From contig SPEL01000001.1 of assembly GCA_009360885.1 (NCBI GenBank), positions 1 to 64,000 of the forward strand: a stretch of 64,000 bases of DNA, written 5' to 3'. Shown here piece by piece: positions 42,251 to 51,739 of this stretch (its first letter is position 1; the number at the start of each line of letters is the position of its first letter). The notes beneath the pieces are model-generated. The model searched no databases and was not told where the DNA came from. It saw only the letters and a list, made by a program, of their open reading frames with translations. Origin of the DNA: Sphingobium sp. (GTDB taxonomy: Bacteria; Pseudomonadota; Alphaproteobacteria; Sphingomonadales; Sphingomonadaceae). The translations under genes were made by a program, and so were the position numbers.

Positions 42251-42939
42251 ACGACCTGCTTTCCACCCAGATATTTTGGCTCGCCATCACCTTTGTGGTT
42301 TTTGAAGGAGCGGACCGGCTTTCCGTGCGTAGCGGGCGGCATCCGCTTTGCCACCCGGTCTTGCTTGCCGCGCCGGTGTTGATTGCTGCATTATTACTGA
42401 CTGGCACGAGCTATAAGACATATACCGACGCAACGCAGGTTCTGGGCTTTTTGCTGGGGCCGGCGGTTGTTGGGCTGGCGGTGCCTATTTGGCGGCAAAG
42501 GGCGCTTATTTGCCGCCTTGCAGTGCCGATTGCGCTGGCTCTGGGGGCGGGCGCGTTAACGGCTATCATCAGTGCGGTGGGCATAATGGCGCTATTTGGC
42601 GCGCCGTCAGAAGTTTTGGCCTCCATTGCGCCGCGTGCTACCACTACCCCGGTGGCGATGGAGGTCGCCTCGCAACTGGGCGGTGTTCCGGCATTGGCTG
42701 CGGTGATTGTGTTACTCGCGGGTGTGGTCGGGGCGATGACTGCCACGCCTTTGTTCAACGCAATGAAGATCAGCGATTATCGCGCACGTGGCTTTGCCCT
42801 TGGCGTGTCGGCCCATGGCTTTGGCGCGGCGCGGGCGTTTCAGGTGGATGCGACCGCAGGCGCCTTTGCCAGCCTTGGCATGGCGCTCAACGCCGTGGTG
42901 ACGGCGGCATTGTTATCGGTGATGGCGGTGCTGCTCTGA
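42247..42939 (+). CDS. lrgB: LrgB family membrane protein
   Basis: A 230-residue protein with seven or eight membrane helices and the LrgB-typical segments LGFLLGPAVVGLAVPI, APRATTTPVAMEVASQLGG and ARGFALGVSAHGFGAARAF. It is expected to form an export system with LrgA, whose stop overlaps its ATG. Convergent with the DUF3828-like gene, 9 nt apart. Confidence 0.88.
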   Translation: MNDLLSTQIFWLAITFVVFEGADRLSVRSGRHPLCHPVLLAAPVLIAALLLTGTSYKTYTDATQVLGFLLGPAVVGLAVPIWRQRALICRLAVPIALALGAGALTAIISAVGIMALFGAPSEVLASIAPRATTTPVAMEVASQLGGVPALAAVIVLLAGVVGAMTATPLFNAMKISDYRARGFALGVSAHGFGAARAFQVDATAGAFASLGMALNAVVTAALLSVMAVLL

Positions 42940-42948
42940 GGGGAAGAA

Positions 42949-43539
42949 TTAGCTGCCCGGTGGGCGGCGTAGTTGCTTTCTAATGGCCGTAACCAGACCT
43001 TCTGGCATATCGGTGGACACCATATCTTCTATCAGCCAGCGTCCCCCTTCCTTTGCCATCAGCAGGCGTAGGCGGTTTTTGCTGTCTCCAAGGGGCTGAA
43101 CATCGAGATCAACAGTGACGCTGTCGTTATTTTTCTGGTGAAAACCGACCCATTTTACCCGAAACGCTGCCTGATCCCAATCCTGACACATGCACAGCCA
43201 GCTAGCGCTGCTGAGGGAATCCATGGGCTCGTCCCCCATATGGGCGCGCCATTTTTTGATGAGGGCGGTGGTGCTGGCCGTATAAAGTGGCCGGCCCCAA
43301 TCTGCCTCGTCACTATAATCGGGGGAAAGGTCATGCGCATCAGAGGAGATATAGGGCGCGAATATGCCATCGACTGCGCGCCGCACATCGGCCGGAGCGC
43401 TCTGCCCATTCTTGTCCGTTTTTGTCCGGGGGGCATGGGCAGCGGCCTTGTTCGGGGCGGGGGCTGCCCACGCGGGAGCACGCGCGGTGCCGCATGACAA
43501 TATGGTTGCGATGGTCAGAGTGAGAGCAAAGTGACGCAT
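42949..43539 (-). CDS. Secreted protein, probably DUF3828 family
   Basis: A 196-residue exported protein: signal peptide MRHFALTLTIATILSCG with a likely cleavage near AWAAPA, then a Pro/Ala/Lys-rich linker and a domain with VRRAVDGIFAPY, RPLYTASTTALIKKW, WLCMCQDWDQAAF and GRWLIEDM. This pattern resembles DUF3828, a NTF2-like domain of unknown function. The two close Cys (CMC) could bind metal. Starts 7 nt after the cysS stop and is the last gene of the dnaJ-cobS-cobT-cysS run. Confidence 0.6.
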   Translation of the reverse strand: MRHFALTLTIATILSCGTARAPAWAAPAPNKAAAHAPRTKTDKNGQSAPADVRRAVDGIFAPYISSDAHDLSPDYSDEADWGRPLYTASTTALIKKWRAHMGDEPMDSLSSASWLCMCQDWDQAAFRVKWVGFHQKNNDSVTVDLDVQPLGDSKNRLRLLMAKEGGRWLIEDMVSTDMPEGLVTAIRKQLRRPPGS

Positions 43540-43546
43540 TTCGGGT

Positions 43547-45043
43547 TTATCCCTGCAATTTCCATTCCCAGCCCAGCGGGTCACCATCCATCACATCCAC
43601 GCTCTTGGTGGCGAGCTCATCGCGTATAGCATCAGACGCGGCGAAGTCCTTGGCGGCGCGAGCTTCTTTGCGTCTGGCAAGGGCGGCCTCAATCTCTGCC
43701 TCGGTAATGGTGGCATCCTTCGGGTGGATACGCAGTTCCTCACGGTTAAGGGCTAGCAGCCCAAAGCCCATGACCGCATCCATGCGCTCAATAAGGGCGC
43801 GTTTCTGTTCCGCAGGTACTTTCTTCGTCGTGATGGCCTCATCCAATACCGTCAGGGCTACGGCGGTGTTGAGGTCATCGGAAAGGGCTGCGTCGAAGCG
43901 TTCCAGCAGGGGAGTAAGTTTCGGGTGGTTCACCTCTGGCGCTGCAACCACATCGCGCAGCGGGGACACCGCCAATATCATGCGTTTGAGGCGCGTGAGC
44001 GCAGCGGCGAGATTGTCCCAGCTAAATTCCAGTTCGCTGCGATAATGGGCCTGAAGGCACATCATGCGATAGCCCAGCGGATGAAAGCCTTTATCGATCA
44101 GCAATTGTACGCGCAGAAACTCGCCCGATGACTTGGACATTTTCCCGCTGCGGTCGATCAGGAAATTATTGTGCATCCACATCCGCGCGCCGGAATGTTC
44201 CGCGCAATCCAATGACCCGCAGCCGGTAATCGCCTGATTTTGTGCAATTTCATTGGGGTGGTGAATCTCGCGGTGGTCAATGCCACCAGTGTGAATGTCA
44301 AAGGGCAGGCCGAGCAGTTCGCGGCTCATCACTGAGCATTCCAGATGCCATCCCGGCGCGCCCTTACCCCATGGGCTGTCCCATTCCATCTGGCGTTTTT
44401 CACCGTCGGGTGTTTTGCGCCATATGGCGAAATCAGCCGCGTGGCGTTTCCCCTCTACGGCCTCAATTCGGCCTTCCCCTTCATCGGTCGCGGCGCGGGC
44501 AAGGCGGCCATAATCTGCCACCGTCGATACATCGAAATAGAGGCCTGAGGGCAGTTCATAACAATGCGTGTCGGCGATGGCCTTGGCGAACTCGATCATC
44601 TGCGGAACATAATCCGTCGCGATGGACCATTTATAGGGCTGGCGAATGTGCAGCGCATCAATATCCGCCCAATAAGCCTGCGTATAATGTCGGGCAATGT
44701 CCCAGATGGACTGGGCCTGTTGCCGCGCCATTTTCTCCATCTTATCCTCGCCCGCGTCGGCATCATCGGTCAGATGGCCGACATCGGTGATGTTGATGAC
44801 GTGGCGCAGGGCATAGCCCTTGAACGACAACACCCTGCCCAATGTGTCCGCGAACACATAGGCGCGCATATTGCCGATATGGGGGTAATTATAGACGGTC
44901 GGGCCGCAGGTATAGACGCGCGCCTCGCCGGGGTGAACCGGGGTAAAGACCTCAACCGTGCGGGTGAGGCTGTTGAACAGGCGCAGCGGCGCGCCAGAAA
45001 CAGGGGTGGCGATGGGGGCGGTGCTATTTGGCTCGGTCGTCAT
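43547..45043 (-). CDS. cysS: Cysteinyl-tRNA synthetase
   Basis: A 498-residue class I synthetase that charges tRNA(Cys). It has the HIGH-type motif HIGN at residues 55-58, zinc Cys46 (TCGPTVYNY), the zinc-site region with GCGSLDCAEHSGARMWMHNN, and KMSKS at residues 301-305. The ATG at 45043 is taken; the frame extends upstream to 45079, where in-frame starts are close to the neighbour stop. It is preceded by a membrane-protein gene on the same strand. Confidence 0.95.
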   Translation of the reverse strand: MTTEPNSTAPIATPVSGAPLRLFNSLTRTVEVFTPVHPGEARVYTCGPTVYNYPHIGNMRAYVFADTLGRVLSFKGYALRHVINITDVGHLTDDADAGEDKMEKMARQQAQSIWDIARHYTQAYWADIDALHIRQPYKWSIATDYVPQMIEFAKAIADTHCYELPSGLYFDVSTVADYGRLARAATDEGEGRIEAVEGKRHAADFAIWRKTPDGEKRQMEWDSPWGKGAPGWHLECSVMSRELLGLPFDIHTGGIDHREIHHPNEIAQNQAITGCGSLDCAEHSGARMWMHNNFLIDRSGKMSKSSGEFLRVQLLIDKGFHPLGYRMMCLQAHYRSELEFSWDNLAAALTRLKRMILAVSPLRDVVAAPEVNHPKLTPLLERFDAALSDDLNTAVALTVLDEAITTKKVPAEQKRALIERMDAVMGFGLLALNREELRIHPKDATITEAEIEAALARRKEARAAKDFAASDAIRDELATKSVDVMDGDPLGWEWKLQG

Positions 45044-45075
45044 GCCCCATGCCATGCGATGTGCGGGGCGGTGCG

Positions 45076-45636
45076 TCAATCCTTCTCTGCGGGTGTTTTA
45101 CGCAGGGAAAAGGGTTTTACGGCCTGTCCGGCAGAATGGAGAGTATGTTTCGCCCGCCGGTAAAGAAACGCCCGGTGCGCCACCAGCATCGCCAGCACGA
45201 AGAGCAGAGAGCCGCTAATCGCCCGCGCATCACCATGATGGACGGCCTCTGGCCCGATGCCCAGATAAGTGCGGCTGATATAGCGGGCCAGCCCCACTGG
45301 CAGCAACAGGATCAGCGCCGAGAAAGAGAAACCGGCCATCAGCCGCTCGCCTTCATGGTCATAGCGCAAAGTGGTCGCATAGGCGCGAATGCCACCTGTG
45401 GTCATGCCCAGCAACAGGGCGACGGCGAATATCGCATAATCCACCATGCCGAACGGGCGATGAGGTTGCAGATAGAGCAAAGGCAAGATGAGGGCCGTCA
45501 TCATCGTAGGCATTATCCACAGGCGATGGGCACGAACCTCCTTTTCCCGTGGGCTACGCCACCATCGCCATGCCGAGACCAGCAGAACAAGCCCGATCAC
45601 ACCCCATAGCCAGAGGGGGACCGGGCCTTGGTTCAT
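45076..45636 (-). CDS. Integral membrane protein, possibly CcdC/DUF1453-like
   Basis: A 186-residue protein with five or six membrane helices beginning [17 protein letters not shown], a basic loop ([16 protein letters not shown]) and segments resembling CcdC/DUF1453 proteins. No catalytic motif is seen. The assignment is tentative. Its ATG overlaps the cobT stop by 4 nt and cysS starts 32 nt downstream, so it lies within one long transcript. Confidence 0.55.
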   Translation of the reverse strand: MNQGPVPLWLWGVIGLVLLVSAWRWWRSPREKEVRAHRLWIMPTMMTALILPLLYLQPHRPFGMVDYAIFAVALLLGMTTGGIRAYATTLRYDHEGERLMAGFSFSALILLLPVGLARYISRTYLGIGPEAVHHGDARAISGSLLFVLAMLVAHRAFLYRRAKHTLHSAGQAVKPFSLRKTPAEKD

Positions 45637-47462
45637 TTATCCTCGTCAAACAGCCCGGCGAGCTGTTCTACCATGGTGCCGCCCAGTTGCTCTGCATCCA
45701 TGATGGTGACGGCACGACGATAATAGCGCGTCACATCATGACCAATGCCGATAGCGACCAGTTGCACGGGGGATTTGGTTTCGATCCACTCAATCACTTG
45801 CCGCAAATGCCGTTCCAGATAGATGCCGCTATTCACCGATAGGGTGCTGTCATCCACCGGCGCACCATCGGAAATCACCATCAATATGCGGCGTTCCTCA
45901 ACGCGGGCAATCAGGCGGTTATGCGCCCAAAGGAGCGCCTCACCATCAATATTTTCCTTCAGCAGCCCTTCGCGCATCATCAGGCCCAGATTATTGCGGG
46001 CGCGGCGCCATGGCTCATCGGCCTTTTTATAGATGATGTGGCGAATGTCGTTGAGGCGTCCCGGCATGGGAGGCCGCCCGGCGGCGAGCCAATCCTCACG
46101 GCTCTGCCCACCCTTCCACGCACGGGTAGTAAAGCCCAAAATCTCAACCTTCACGCCGCAGCGTTCCAGTGTGCGGGCCATGATGTCGGCGCTGATGGCC
46201 GCGATACTGATGGGCCGCCCCCGCATGGAGCCTGAATTGTCAATGAGCAGCGTCACGACCGTATCGCGGAACTCTGTCTCCCGCTCAATCTTGTAGGAAA
46301 GCGAGCGCGTGGGGTCGATCACGATACGCGCAAGGCGGGCGGCGTCGAGCAGCCCTTCTTCCTGATCGAAGTCCCAGCTCCGCGATTGCTGCGCCATCAG
46401 GCGGCGTTGCAGACGATTGGCGAGTTTCGTCACCGCGCCTTGCAGGCTGGCCATTTGCTGGTCGAGGAAGCCGCGCAACCGTATCAGTTCATCGGCGTCG
46501 CATAATTCGGTGGCCTCGGTGATTTCGTCGTGGGTGGTGGTGAAGGCCTTATAATCAAAGCCCGGTGGCAGATCACCCATCGGGCGATTAGGGCGAACGG
46601 GCATCATGCCCTCATCGCTCATGTCGCCCATGTCCTCATCGCTCAGCGCGTCATCGCTGTCCTGATATTCGGCGTCGCCATCATCGGCATCACCCCCGAC
46701 ATCCTGCCCACGGCTCTCGGCCTGAGCCTCGCTATCGCCGGACTCTTCCTCGGCCTGATTATCTTCGTCGGGTTGCTGTTCGGCGGACTGATCGTCATCC
46801 TCACCGCTTTCGTCGGTGGGTTCTTCGGGCGCGTCAGCCTCTACCAGCGCGAGCCGTTCCAGTAGGCTGGTCGTTAGCTGCTGGTAGGCGCGCTGATCGT
46901 CCAGCACGAGGGAAAGGGCGTCGAGGTCCGCCCCGGCCTTTTCCTCTAACCAGTCATGGATCATCGCCATGCCGTTTTTCGCGGCATCAGGTGGCGGGGC
47001 ACCGGTCAGGCGTTCGCGGAGCATCAACGATACCGCCGTGGCGAGGGGAACTTCTTCCTTTGACCGCGCGCGGGCAATCGGGTCTGACTGCATTTTCATG
47101 GTGAGCGCAGCGGTGAGATTATCTTTGACGCCTGCCATGGCGCGTGCGCCAATGGCCTCTACGCGTGCTTGCTCCGCCGCATCGTAAACCGCGCGGGCTG
47201 TTGCGTCGGCGGGGGCGGAGCGGCCATGTAGCGCGACATTATGATGGCGCATTTTGAGGGCGGCTGCATCAGCAAATCCGCGTGCGAGCGCAACCTGTTC
47301 GGCGGGCAAAGTGCGCGATGGCGTCGGCACCTTAATGGCCTTACCCACCAAATGCGGCGGATCAGCGGTGAAGGAAACCTCCGCCTCCGCATCATGGGCA
47401 ATGGCCCGCGCCGCGCCAGACAGCACGGTTTTGAAATCATCGAGGGGGGAACGCTGCGTCAT
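45633..47462 (-). CDS. cobT: CobT-like cobaltochelatase subunit (VWA domain)
   Basis: A 609-residue protein: N-terminal helical part (about 1-210), a very acidic linker (about 210-290, runs of Asp/Glu/Gln) and a C-terminal von Willebrand A domain with MIDAS motif DNSGSMRG near residue 410 and the region [14 protein letters not shown]. In cobalamin synthesis CobT and the AAA+ ATPase CobS act with CobN to insert Co2+ into hydrogenobyrinic acid diamide. cobN and other cob genes are not in this window, so the partner is open. The ATG at 47462 overlaps the osmC stop by 4 nt. Confidence 0.9.
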   Translation of the reverse strand: MTQRSPLDDFKTVLSGAARAIAHDAEAEVSFTADPPHLVGKAIKVPTPSRTLPAEQVALARGFADAAALKMRHHNVALHGRSAPADATARAVYDAAEQARVEAIGARAMAGVKDNLTAALTMKMQSDPIARARSKEEVPLATAVSLMLRERLTGAPPPDAAKNGMAMIHDWLEEKAGADLDALSLVLDDQRAYQQLTTSLLERLALVEADAPEEPTDESGEDDDQSAEQQPDEDNQAEEESGDSEAQAESRGQDVGGDADDGDAEYQDSDDALSDEDMGDMSDEGMMPVRPNRPMGDLPPGFDYKAFTTTHDEITEATELCDADELIRLRGFLDQQMASLQGAVTKLANRLQRRLMAQQSRSWDFDQEEGLLDAARLARIVIDPTRSLSYKIERETEFRDTVVTLLIDNSGSMRGRPISIAAISADIMARTLERCGVKVEILGFTTRAWKGGQSREDWLAAGRPPMPGRLNDIRHIIYKKADEPWRRARNNLGLMMREGLLKENIDGEALLWAHNRLIARVEERRILMVISDGAPVDDSTLSVNSGIYLERHLRQVIEWIETKSPVQLVAIGIGHDVTRYYRRAVTIMDAEQLGGTMVEQLAGLFDEDK

Positions 47463-47884
47463 ACCAGATCGCAACTACGCCCTTCAGGGAGCCGCACAAC
47501 AATGGTTTCCACTTCGGTTTTCACGCTGGTCATCAATTTCTGCACCGGGCACTTGCCGGATGCAGCGATCAGCCGGTCATGCTGTTCATCGCTCAGCGGC
47601 CCATCAATAGCGAGACGAGCGGTCAGACGGTAAAGACCGCTGCGTTCCTCGCTGGCGTCACGGGAAACGCCGACCTTAATACCCTCAACCGGGATGTTTT
47701 CGCGTTTCGCTACCCACAGCATCGTCAGAGCCTTGCACGCGCCAAGGGCGGCATCATAAAGATCATGCGGGTCCGGCCCCTCATCTCCGCCAGTGGGCGG
47801 AGACATGTCTACGGTGATCTCATGTGTGCCGATGCTGACGCGATGCGCAGTGCCTTCGGTGCTGATACGTTCGATCGTTATCAT
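47459..47884 (-). CDS. OsmC family peroxiredoxin-like protein
   Basis: A 141-residue OsmC/YhfA-type protein with the two conserved cysteines in [11 protein letters not shown] and [10 protein letters not shown], expected to reduce organic hydroperoxides. It sits between cobS (12 nt away) and cobT (4-nt overlap) on the same strand, an unusual place that hints at a link with redox protection of that system or only with co-expression. Confidence 0.85.
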   Translation of the reverse strand: MITIERISTEGTAHRVSIGTHEITVDMSPPTGGDEGPDPHDLYDAALGACKALTMLWVAKRENIPVEGIKVGVSRDASEERSGLYRLTARLAIDGPLSDEQHDRLIAASGKCPVQKLMTSVKTEVETIVVRLPEGRSCDLV

Positions 47885-47895
47885 AATGCTGCCTC

Positions 47896-48903
47896 TCAGA
47901 CGGCCCGCTTCACGACGCTTTCCGGCAAATCCTTGCCGAAAACGCGCTGATAATATTCGGCAACCAATGGCCGTTCCGCCTCATCACATTTGTTAAGGAA
48001 GGAGAGGCGGAAGGCAAAGCCCAGATCCTTGAAAATCAGCGCATTTTGCGCCCAGCTAATCACGGTACGCGGCGACATGACGGTCGAGATATCGCCATTG
48101 ATAAAGCCCTGACGGGTGAGTTCCGCAACCTTCACCATGTTGCGAACCTCTTTCTGGCCGCTTTCGGTGTCATATTCGCCGGATTTCGCAAGGACGATCT
48201 GCGCCTCTGTTTCAGCAGGCAGATAGTTCAAAGTCACGACCAGATTCCAGCGGTCCATCTGGCCCTGATTGATCTGCTGCGTGCCATGATACAGGCCGGT
48301 TGTATCGCCAAGACCCACGGTATTGGCGGTGGCGAACAGACGGAACCATGGGTTCGGGCGGATGACGCGGTTCTGATCCAGCAAGGTCATCTTGCCGTCG
48401 CCTTCCAATATGCGCTGAATGACGAACATCACGTCCGGGCGGCCTGCGTCATATTCGTCAAACACCAAAGCAACCGGGTGCTGCATCGCCCAAGGCAGCA
48501 AGCCTTCGCGGAATTCCGTGACCTGCACGCCGTCCTTCAGCACAATGGCATCGCGGCCCACAAGGTCGATACGGCTGATATGCGCGTCAAGGTTGATACG
48601 GACACAGGGCCAGTTCAGACGCGCTGCAATTTGTTCAATATGGCTGGATTTCCCCGTGCCGTGATAGCCTTGCACCATCACGCGGCGATTATAGGCAAAG
48701 CCCGCGAGGACGGCGAGGGTGGTGTCCGGGTCGAACACATAGCTGGGGTCAAGGTCCGGCACGCGTTCGTCTGCCTCTGAAAAGGCGGGAACGGTCATGT
48801 CGATATCCACGCCGAAAATTTCGCGGACGCTTACCTCTTTATCGGGCGTGTCCATCAGCGTTTCGCTGCGCATGTCGGGGGAGGCGTTAGGAATATCGGT
48901 CAT
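47896..48903 (-). CDS. cobS: CobS-like cobaltochelatase AAA+ ATPase
   Basis: A 335-residue MoxR-type AAA+ protein with Walker [14 protein letters not shown], Walker [15 protein letters not shown], sensor-1 region [10 protein letters not shown] and the insert typical of CobS. It forms rings with CobT to drive metal insertion. It is 42 nt downstream of a dnaJ-like gene and 12 nt upstream of osmC. In the absence of cobN here a wider chaperone role is possible. Confidence 0.92.
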   Translation of the reverse strand: MTDIPNASPDMRSETLMDTPDKEVSVREIFGVDIDMTVPAFSEADERVPDLDPSYVFDPDTTLAVLAGFAYNRRVMVQGYHGTGKSSHIEQIAARLNWPCVRINLDAHISRIDLVGRDAIVLKDGVQVTEFREGLLPWAMQHPVALVFDEYDAGRPDVMFVIQRILEGDGKMTLLDQNRVIRPNPWFRLFATANTVGLGDTTGLYHGTQQINQGQMDRWNLVVTLNYLPAETEAQIVLAKSGEYDTESGQKEVRNMVKVAELTRQGFINGDISTVMSPRTVISWAQNALIFKDLGFAFRLSFLNKCDEAERPLVAEYYQRVFGKDLPESVVKRAV

Positions 48904-48945
48904 GAAAACGGGCCTTGAATAAAATCCTCAGAACTATGGGCGGAC

Positions 48946-49545
48946 TCAGGCAAAGGCCGGGGCCGCGCGCAAATGCGTATAGGCCGCAATCACTTCCTGC
49001 AATGCCTTTTCATGGCTGCGGTCCCCTCCATTATGATCGGGGTGATATTTTCGGGCAAGGGCGGTATAGGCCGCGCGCAGTTCCTTGCGCCCGGCATCTA
49101 TCGGCAGATCAAGCGTGCGCAGGGCCTTGCGGTCATCGGGTGACAGCGGCTTTCCGTCGCGACGAAGGGCTTGTGCCTCTCGCGCTTCCTTCATTTTCTG
49201 GCGGAACCCTGCGCCAATGGCATCCAGCGGATCAGCAAAATCCGCCCAGCGCGGTCCGGGAGCTTCCGCTCGCGGCGAAAAAGCGCGGGTTTCCCGTTCC
49301 CACCCGGCATGGGGGCGCTGGGTTTCAGCAATTTCCTCGGCACTCATTCCGGCGAAGAAATCATAGCCCGCGTTAAATTCCCGCACATGGTCGAGGCAGA
49401 GCCAGCGCCATTCGGGCGGGCGATCCGCTGAGGCGACCAGATTGCGGTGCGCGGGGGCGCGGAATTCGCCCCCTTCCTCGCACCCCGGCACGGCGCAGGG
49501 GCGCTCGGCCCCCTCTACCCGGCCATGGAAACGGGAATGACGCAT
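48946..49545 (-). CDS. J-domain protein (DnaJ-like) upstream of cobS
   Basis: A 199-residue protein with a C-terminal J domain carrying the HPD motif (ALARKYHPDHNGGD), preceded by a conserved N-terminal region with CAVPGCEEGGEFRAP and WRWLCLDHVREFN, where four cysteines and a histidine could form a zinc site. It would recruit DnaK to a specific client, by position CobS/CobT. The ATG at 49545 matches the expected length; the frame extends to 49671, overlapping the divergent bolA. Confidence 0.82.
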   Translation of the reverse strand: MRHSRFHGRVEGAERPCAVPGCEEGGEFRAPAHRNLVASADRPPEWRWLCLDHVREFNAGYDFFAGMSAEEIAETQRPHAGWERETRAFSPRAEAPGPRWADFADPLDAIGAGFRQKMKEAREAQALRRDGKPLSPDDRKALRTLDLPIDAGRKELRAAYTALARKYHPDHNGGDRSHEKALQEVIAAYTHLRAAPAFA

Positions 49546-49610
49546 AGTATCAGAACGGGAACGCAATTTATCGGCTGTCCTCTGAAAGGCAAAAGCAGTA
49601 TATAGGGCAT

Positions 49611-49910
49611 ATGGACCAGCAAAATAAAGATAGTGTGGCCAAAGGCCCGGTAGCAACCGAGATAGAGGCACGGCTTCGCCTCGCGCTTAACCCGTCGCAT
49701 CTGCTGGTCATTAATGACAGTGATAAGCATCACGGCCATGCCGGGCATGATGGGTCTGGTGAGAGTCATTTCACGGTGGAACTGGTTTCCACTGCCTTTA
49801 CCGGGAAAAATCGTGTGGCGCGGCAAAGGCTGGTGAATGATGCGCTGCGTGATTTGCTGGTGGACCGCATTCACGCATTGCAGATTCGTGCCATCGCACC
49901 GGGCGAATGA
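49611..49910 (+). CDS. bolA: BolA family protein
   Basis: A 99-residue BolA-type protein with HFTVELVSTAFTGKNRVARQ and the conserved His near the glutaredoxin-partner site. BolA proteins bind [2Fe-2S] clusters with monothiol glutaredoxins and affect iron trafficking and morphology. The His-rich stretch DKHHGHAGHDG could also bind metal. It is divergent from the J-domain gene with 65 nt between, and overlaps the next gene by 4 nt. Confidence 0.88.
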   Translation: MDQQNKDSVAKGPVATEIEARLRLALNPSHLLVINDSDKHHGHAGHDGSGESHFTVELVSTAFTGKNRVARQRLVNDALRDLLVDRIHALQIRAIAPGE

Positions 49911-50302
49911 GGGAACTTCCCGGGCCGAAAGGGCTGACTCCCCCTTATTATGCGGTGATTTTCTCTTCCCTTCGTTCACAAGAGGACGAGGCGGGCTATC
50001 AGGCCATGGCTGTGCGCATGGAGGAGCTGGCGCAGCAGATGCCGGGCTATCTGGGGGCGGAGAGCCTGCGTGGGGCCGATGGCTATGGCGTCACAATTTC
50101 TTACTGGCGGGATACAGATGCGATCCGCGCATGGAAGCAGCATAGCGAACATATTCTGGCACAGGGACAGGGCAGGCAGAGTTGGTATGAGTGCTATAGC
50201 CTGCGTATTACGCGGGTGGAGCGGGATTATCATTTTCAGAGGGACCAAGCTGCGGCTGAAACCTGTGGGTCTGGCGCGGATGCAGAAGGCATGGCCGGTT
50301 AA
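49907..50302 (+). CDS. Antibiotic biosynthesis monooxygenase (ABM) domain protein
   Basis: A 131-residue dimeric alpha/beta ABM domain with YYAVIFSSLRSQEDEAGY, MPGYLGAESLRG and VTISYWRDTDAIRAWKQH, the usual length and order of the fold. Such proteins range from quinone monooxygenases to heme-degrading-like or unknown roles. The substrate is unknown. Its start overlaps bolA and its TAA overlaps the photolyase ATG by 1 nt. Confidence 0.75.
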   Translation: MRELPGPKGLTPPYYAVIFSSLRSQEDEAGYQAMAVRMEELAQQMPGYLGAESLRGADGYGVTISYWRDTDAIRAWKQHSEHILAQGQGRQSWYECYSLRITRVERDYHFQRDQAAAETCGSGADAEGMAG

Positions 50303-51714
50303 TGACCGCGCCGGTAATTTGGTGGTTGCGGCGGGATTTGCGCCTGACCGATCAGCCCGCCTTATTGGCAGCGCTGAGTGGCAAAGGTAATGCGCCGACG
50401 CCGGTAATCCCCGTCTATGTGCTGGATGATGAAACACCCCGGCACCGTATCATGGGTGGGGCGAGCCGCTGGTGGCTGCATCACAGCCTTGCCAGTCTTG
50501 ATGCTGCCTTGCGGGCGCGCGGATCGCGCCTCATCCTGCGGCGGGGGCGGAGTGAGGATGTGCTGGTGGCCTTGGCACAGGAAAGCGGGGCGCGGACCAT
50601 CCATGCGCTGCATCATCATGAGCCTTGGTGGCGTAATGCAGAGCGGGCCGTGGAAAAACGGCTGGACCTGCGGCTTCATCATGGTAATTATCTGCTGCCG
50701 CCGGGCTTTCTGACGAATGGCAGCGGCGCGCCTTACCGGATATTCACACCCTTCATGCGCGCTTTGATGGCCCATATGCCGCCGAGCGCCCCCCGGCCCG
50801 CGCCGGACCATATCCTTGCGCCGGAGCATTGGCCCGATAGTGAGGCGCTTGCCGATTGGGCGCTTATTTCCTCTATGCCGGATTGGGCGCATGGTTTCCG
50901 GGCGGAGTGGACGCCGGGCGAGGCTGGGGCAGCAGAGCGTCTCAGTGATTTCGCCGCACATAGCCATGCTTATGAGGCGGAGCATGATCTGCCATCGAAG
51001 GAGGGGACTTCGCGCCTTTCCCCGCATTTGCATTTTGGTGAGATTTCCTCGGCAACCGTCTGGCACCAACTGGCCGGACGAGATGATGCCGGGACGAGCG
51101 CCTTCCTGCGGCAGGTGATTTGGCGCGATTATGCGCAGAATATCATCTGCTCCTTTCCAGATTATGGCGCTCGCCCTGCAAAAGAAATGTTCGATGGGCT
51201 GGCGTGGCGCACAGGCGTGGCGGCGGAGGCTGATTACCTCGCATGGCAACAAGGACGCACGGGCTATCCGATTGTGGACGCGGGTATGCGGCAGCTCTGG
51301 CATAGTGGGTGGATGCATAACCGGGTGCGGATGATTTGCGCCAGCTTTCTGGTGAAGCATTTGCTGATCGACTGGCGGCGCGGCGAACAATGGTTCTGGG
51401 ATACGCTTGTGGATGCCGATTATGCCCAGAATAGCGTGAACTGGCAATGGGTTGTGGGCAGCGGTGTGGATGCCAATATGTTTGTGCGGCTCATGGCCCC
51501 TCTCGGCCAGTCAGAGAAATTCGATGCTGCCGCTTATATTCGTGAGTGGGTGCCGGAACTGGCGCATCTGAGCGCGCCCGCCATCCATGACCCGGATGTT
51601 TTCGGCCAGCGCCCGCAGTCTTACCCCGCGAAGATCATCGATCACCGCGCCGGGAGAGAGCGGGCCTTGGCTGCATGGGCGCAGTGTAAGGGTAATGTTG
51701 GTCTGGTTGAGTGA
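50302..51714 (+). CDS. phrB: Deoxyribodipyrimidine photolyase (class I CPD type)
   Basis: A 470-residue light-dependent repair flavoenzyme. The N-terminal antenna domain begins VIWWLRRDLRLTDQPALL; the FAD domain shows EGTSRLSPHLHFGEIS, WRDYAQNII, GYPIVDAGMRQLWHSGWMHN and NRVRMICASFLVKHLLIDWR, with the lesion-site Trp and Asn in QNSVNWQWV. It has the length and cofactor motifs of folate-type photolyases. Its end faces the M23 peptidase gene 25 nt away. Confidence 0.93.
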   Translation: MTAPVIWWLRRDLRLTDQPALLAALSGKGNAPTPVIPVYVLDDETPRHRIMGGASRWWLHHSLASLDAALRARGSRLILRRGRSEDVLVALAQESGARTIHALHHHEPWWRNAERAVEKRLDLRLHHGNYLLPPGFLTNGSGAPYRIFTPFMRALMAHMPPSAPRPAPDHILAPEHWPDSEALADWALISSMPDWAHGFRAEWTPGEAGAAERLSDFAAHSHAYEAEHDLPSKEGTSRLSPHLHFGEISSATVWHQLAGRDDAGTSAFLRQVIWRDYAQNIICSFPDYGARPAKEMFDGLAWRTGVAAEADYLAWQQGRTGYPIVDAGMRQLWHSGWMHNRVRMICASFLVKHLLIDWRRGEQWFWDTLVDADYAQNSVNWQWVVGSGVDANMFVRLMAPLGQSEKFDAAAYIREWVPELAHLSAPAIHDPDVFGQRPQSYPAKIIDHRAGRERALAAWAQCKGNVGLVE

Positions 51715-51739
51715 AAGCGGGTGAGATGAGACGCGTTGT

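Noticed and set aside
43138-43497. Plus-strand frame opposite the DUF3828-like gene
   Set aside because: The minus-strand gene has a signal peptide and operon context; the opposite frame is Gly/Arg-rich shadow.
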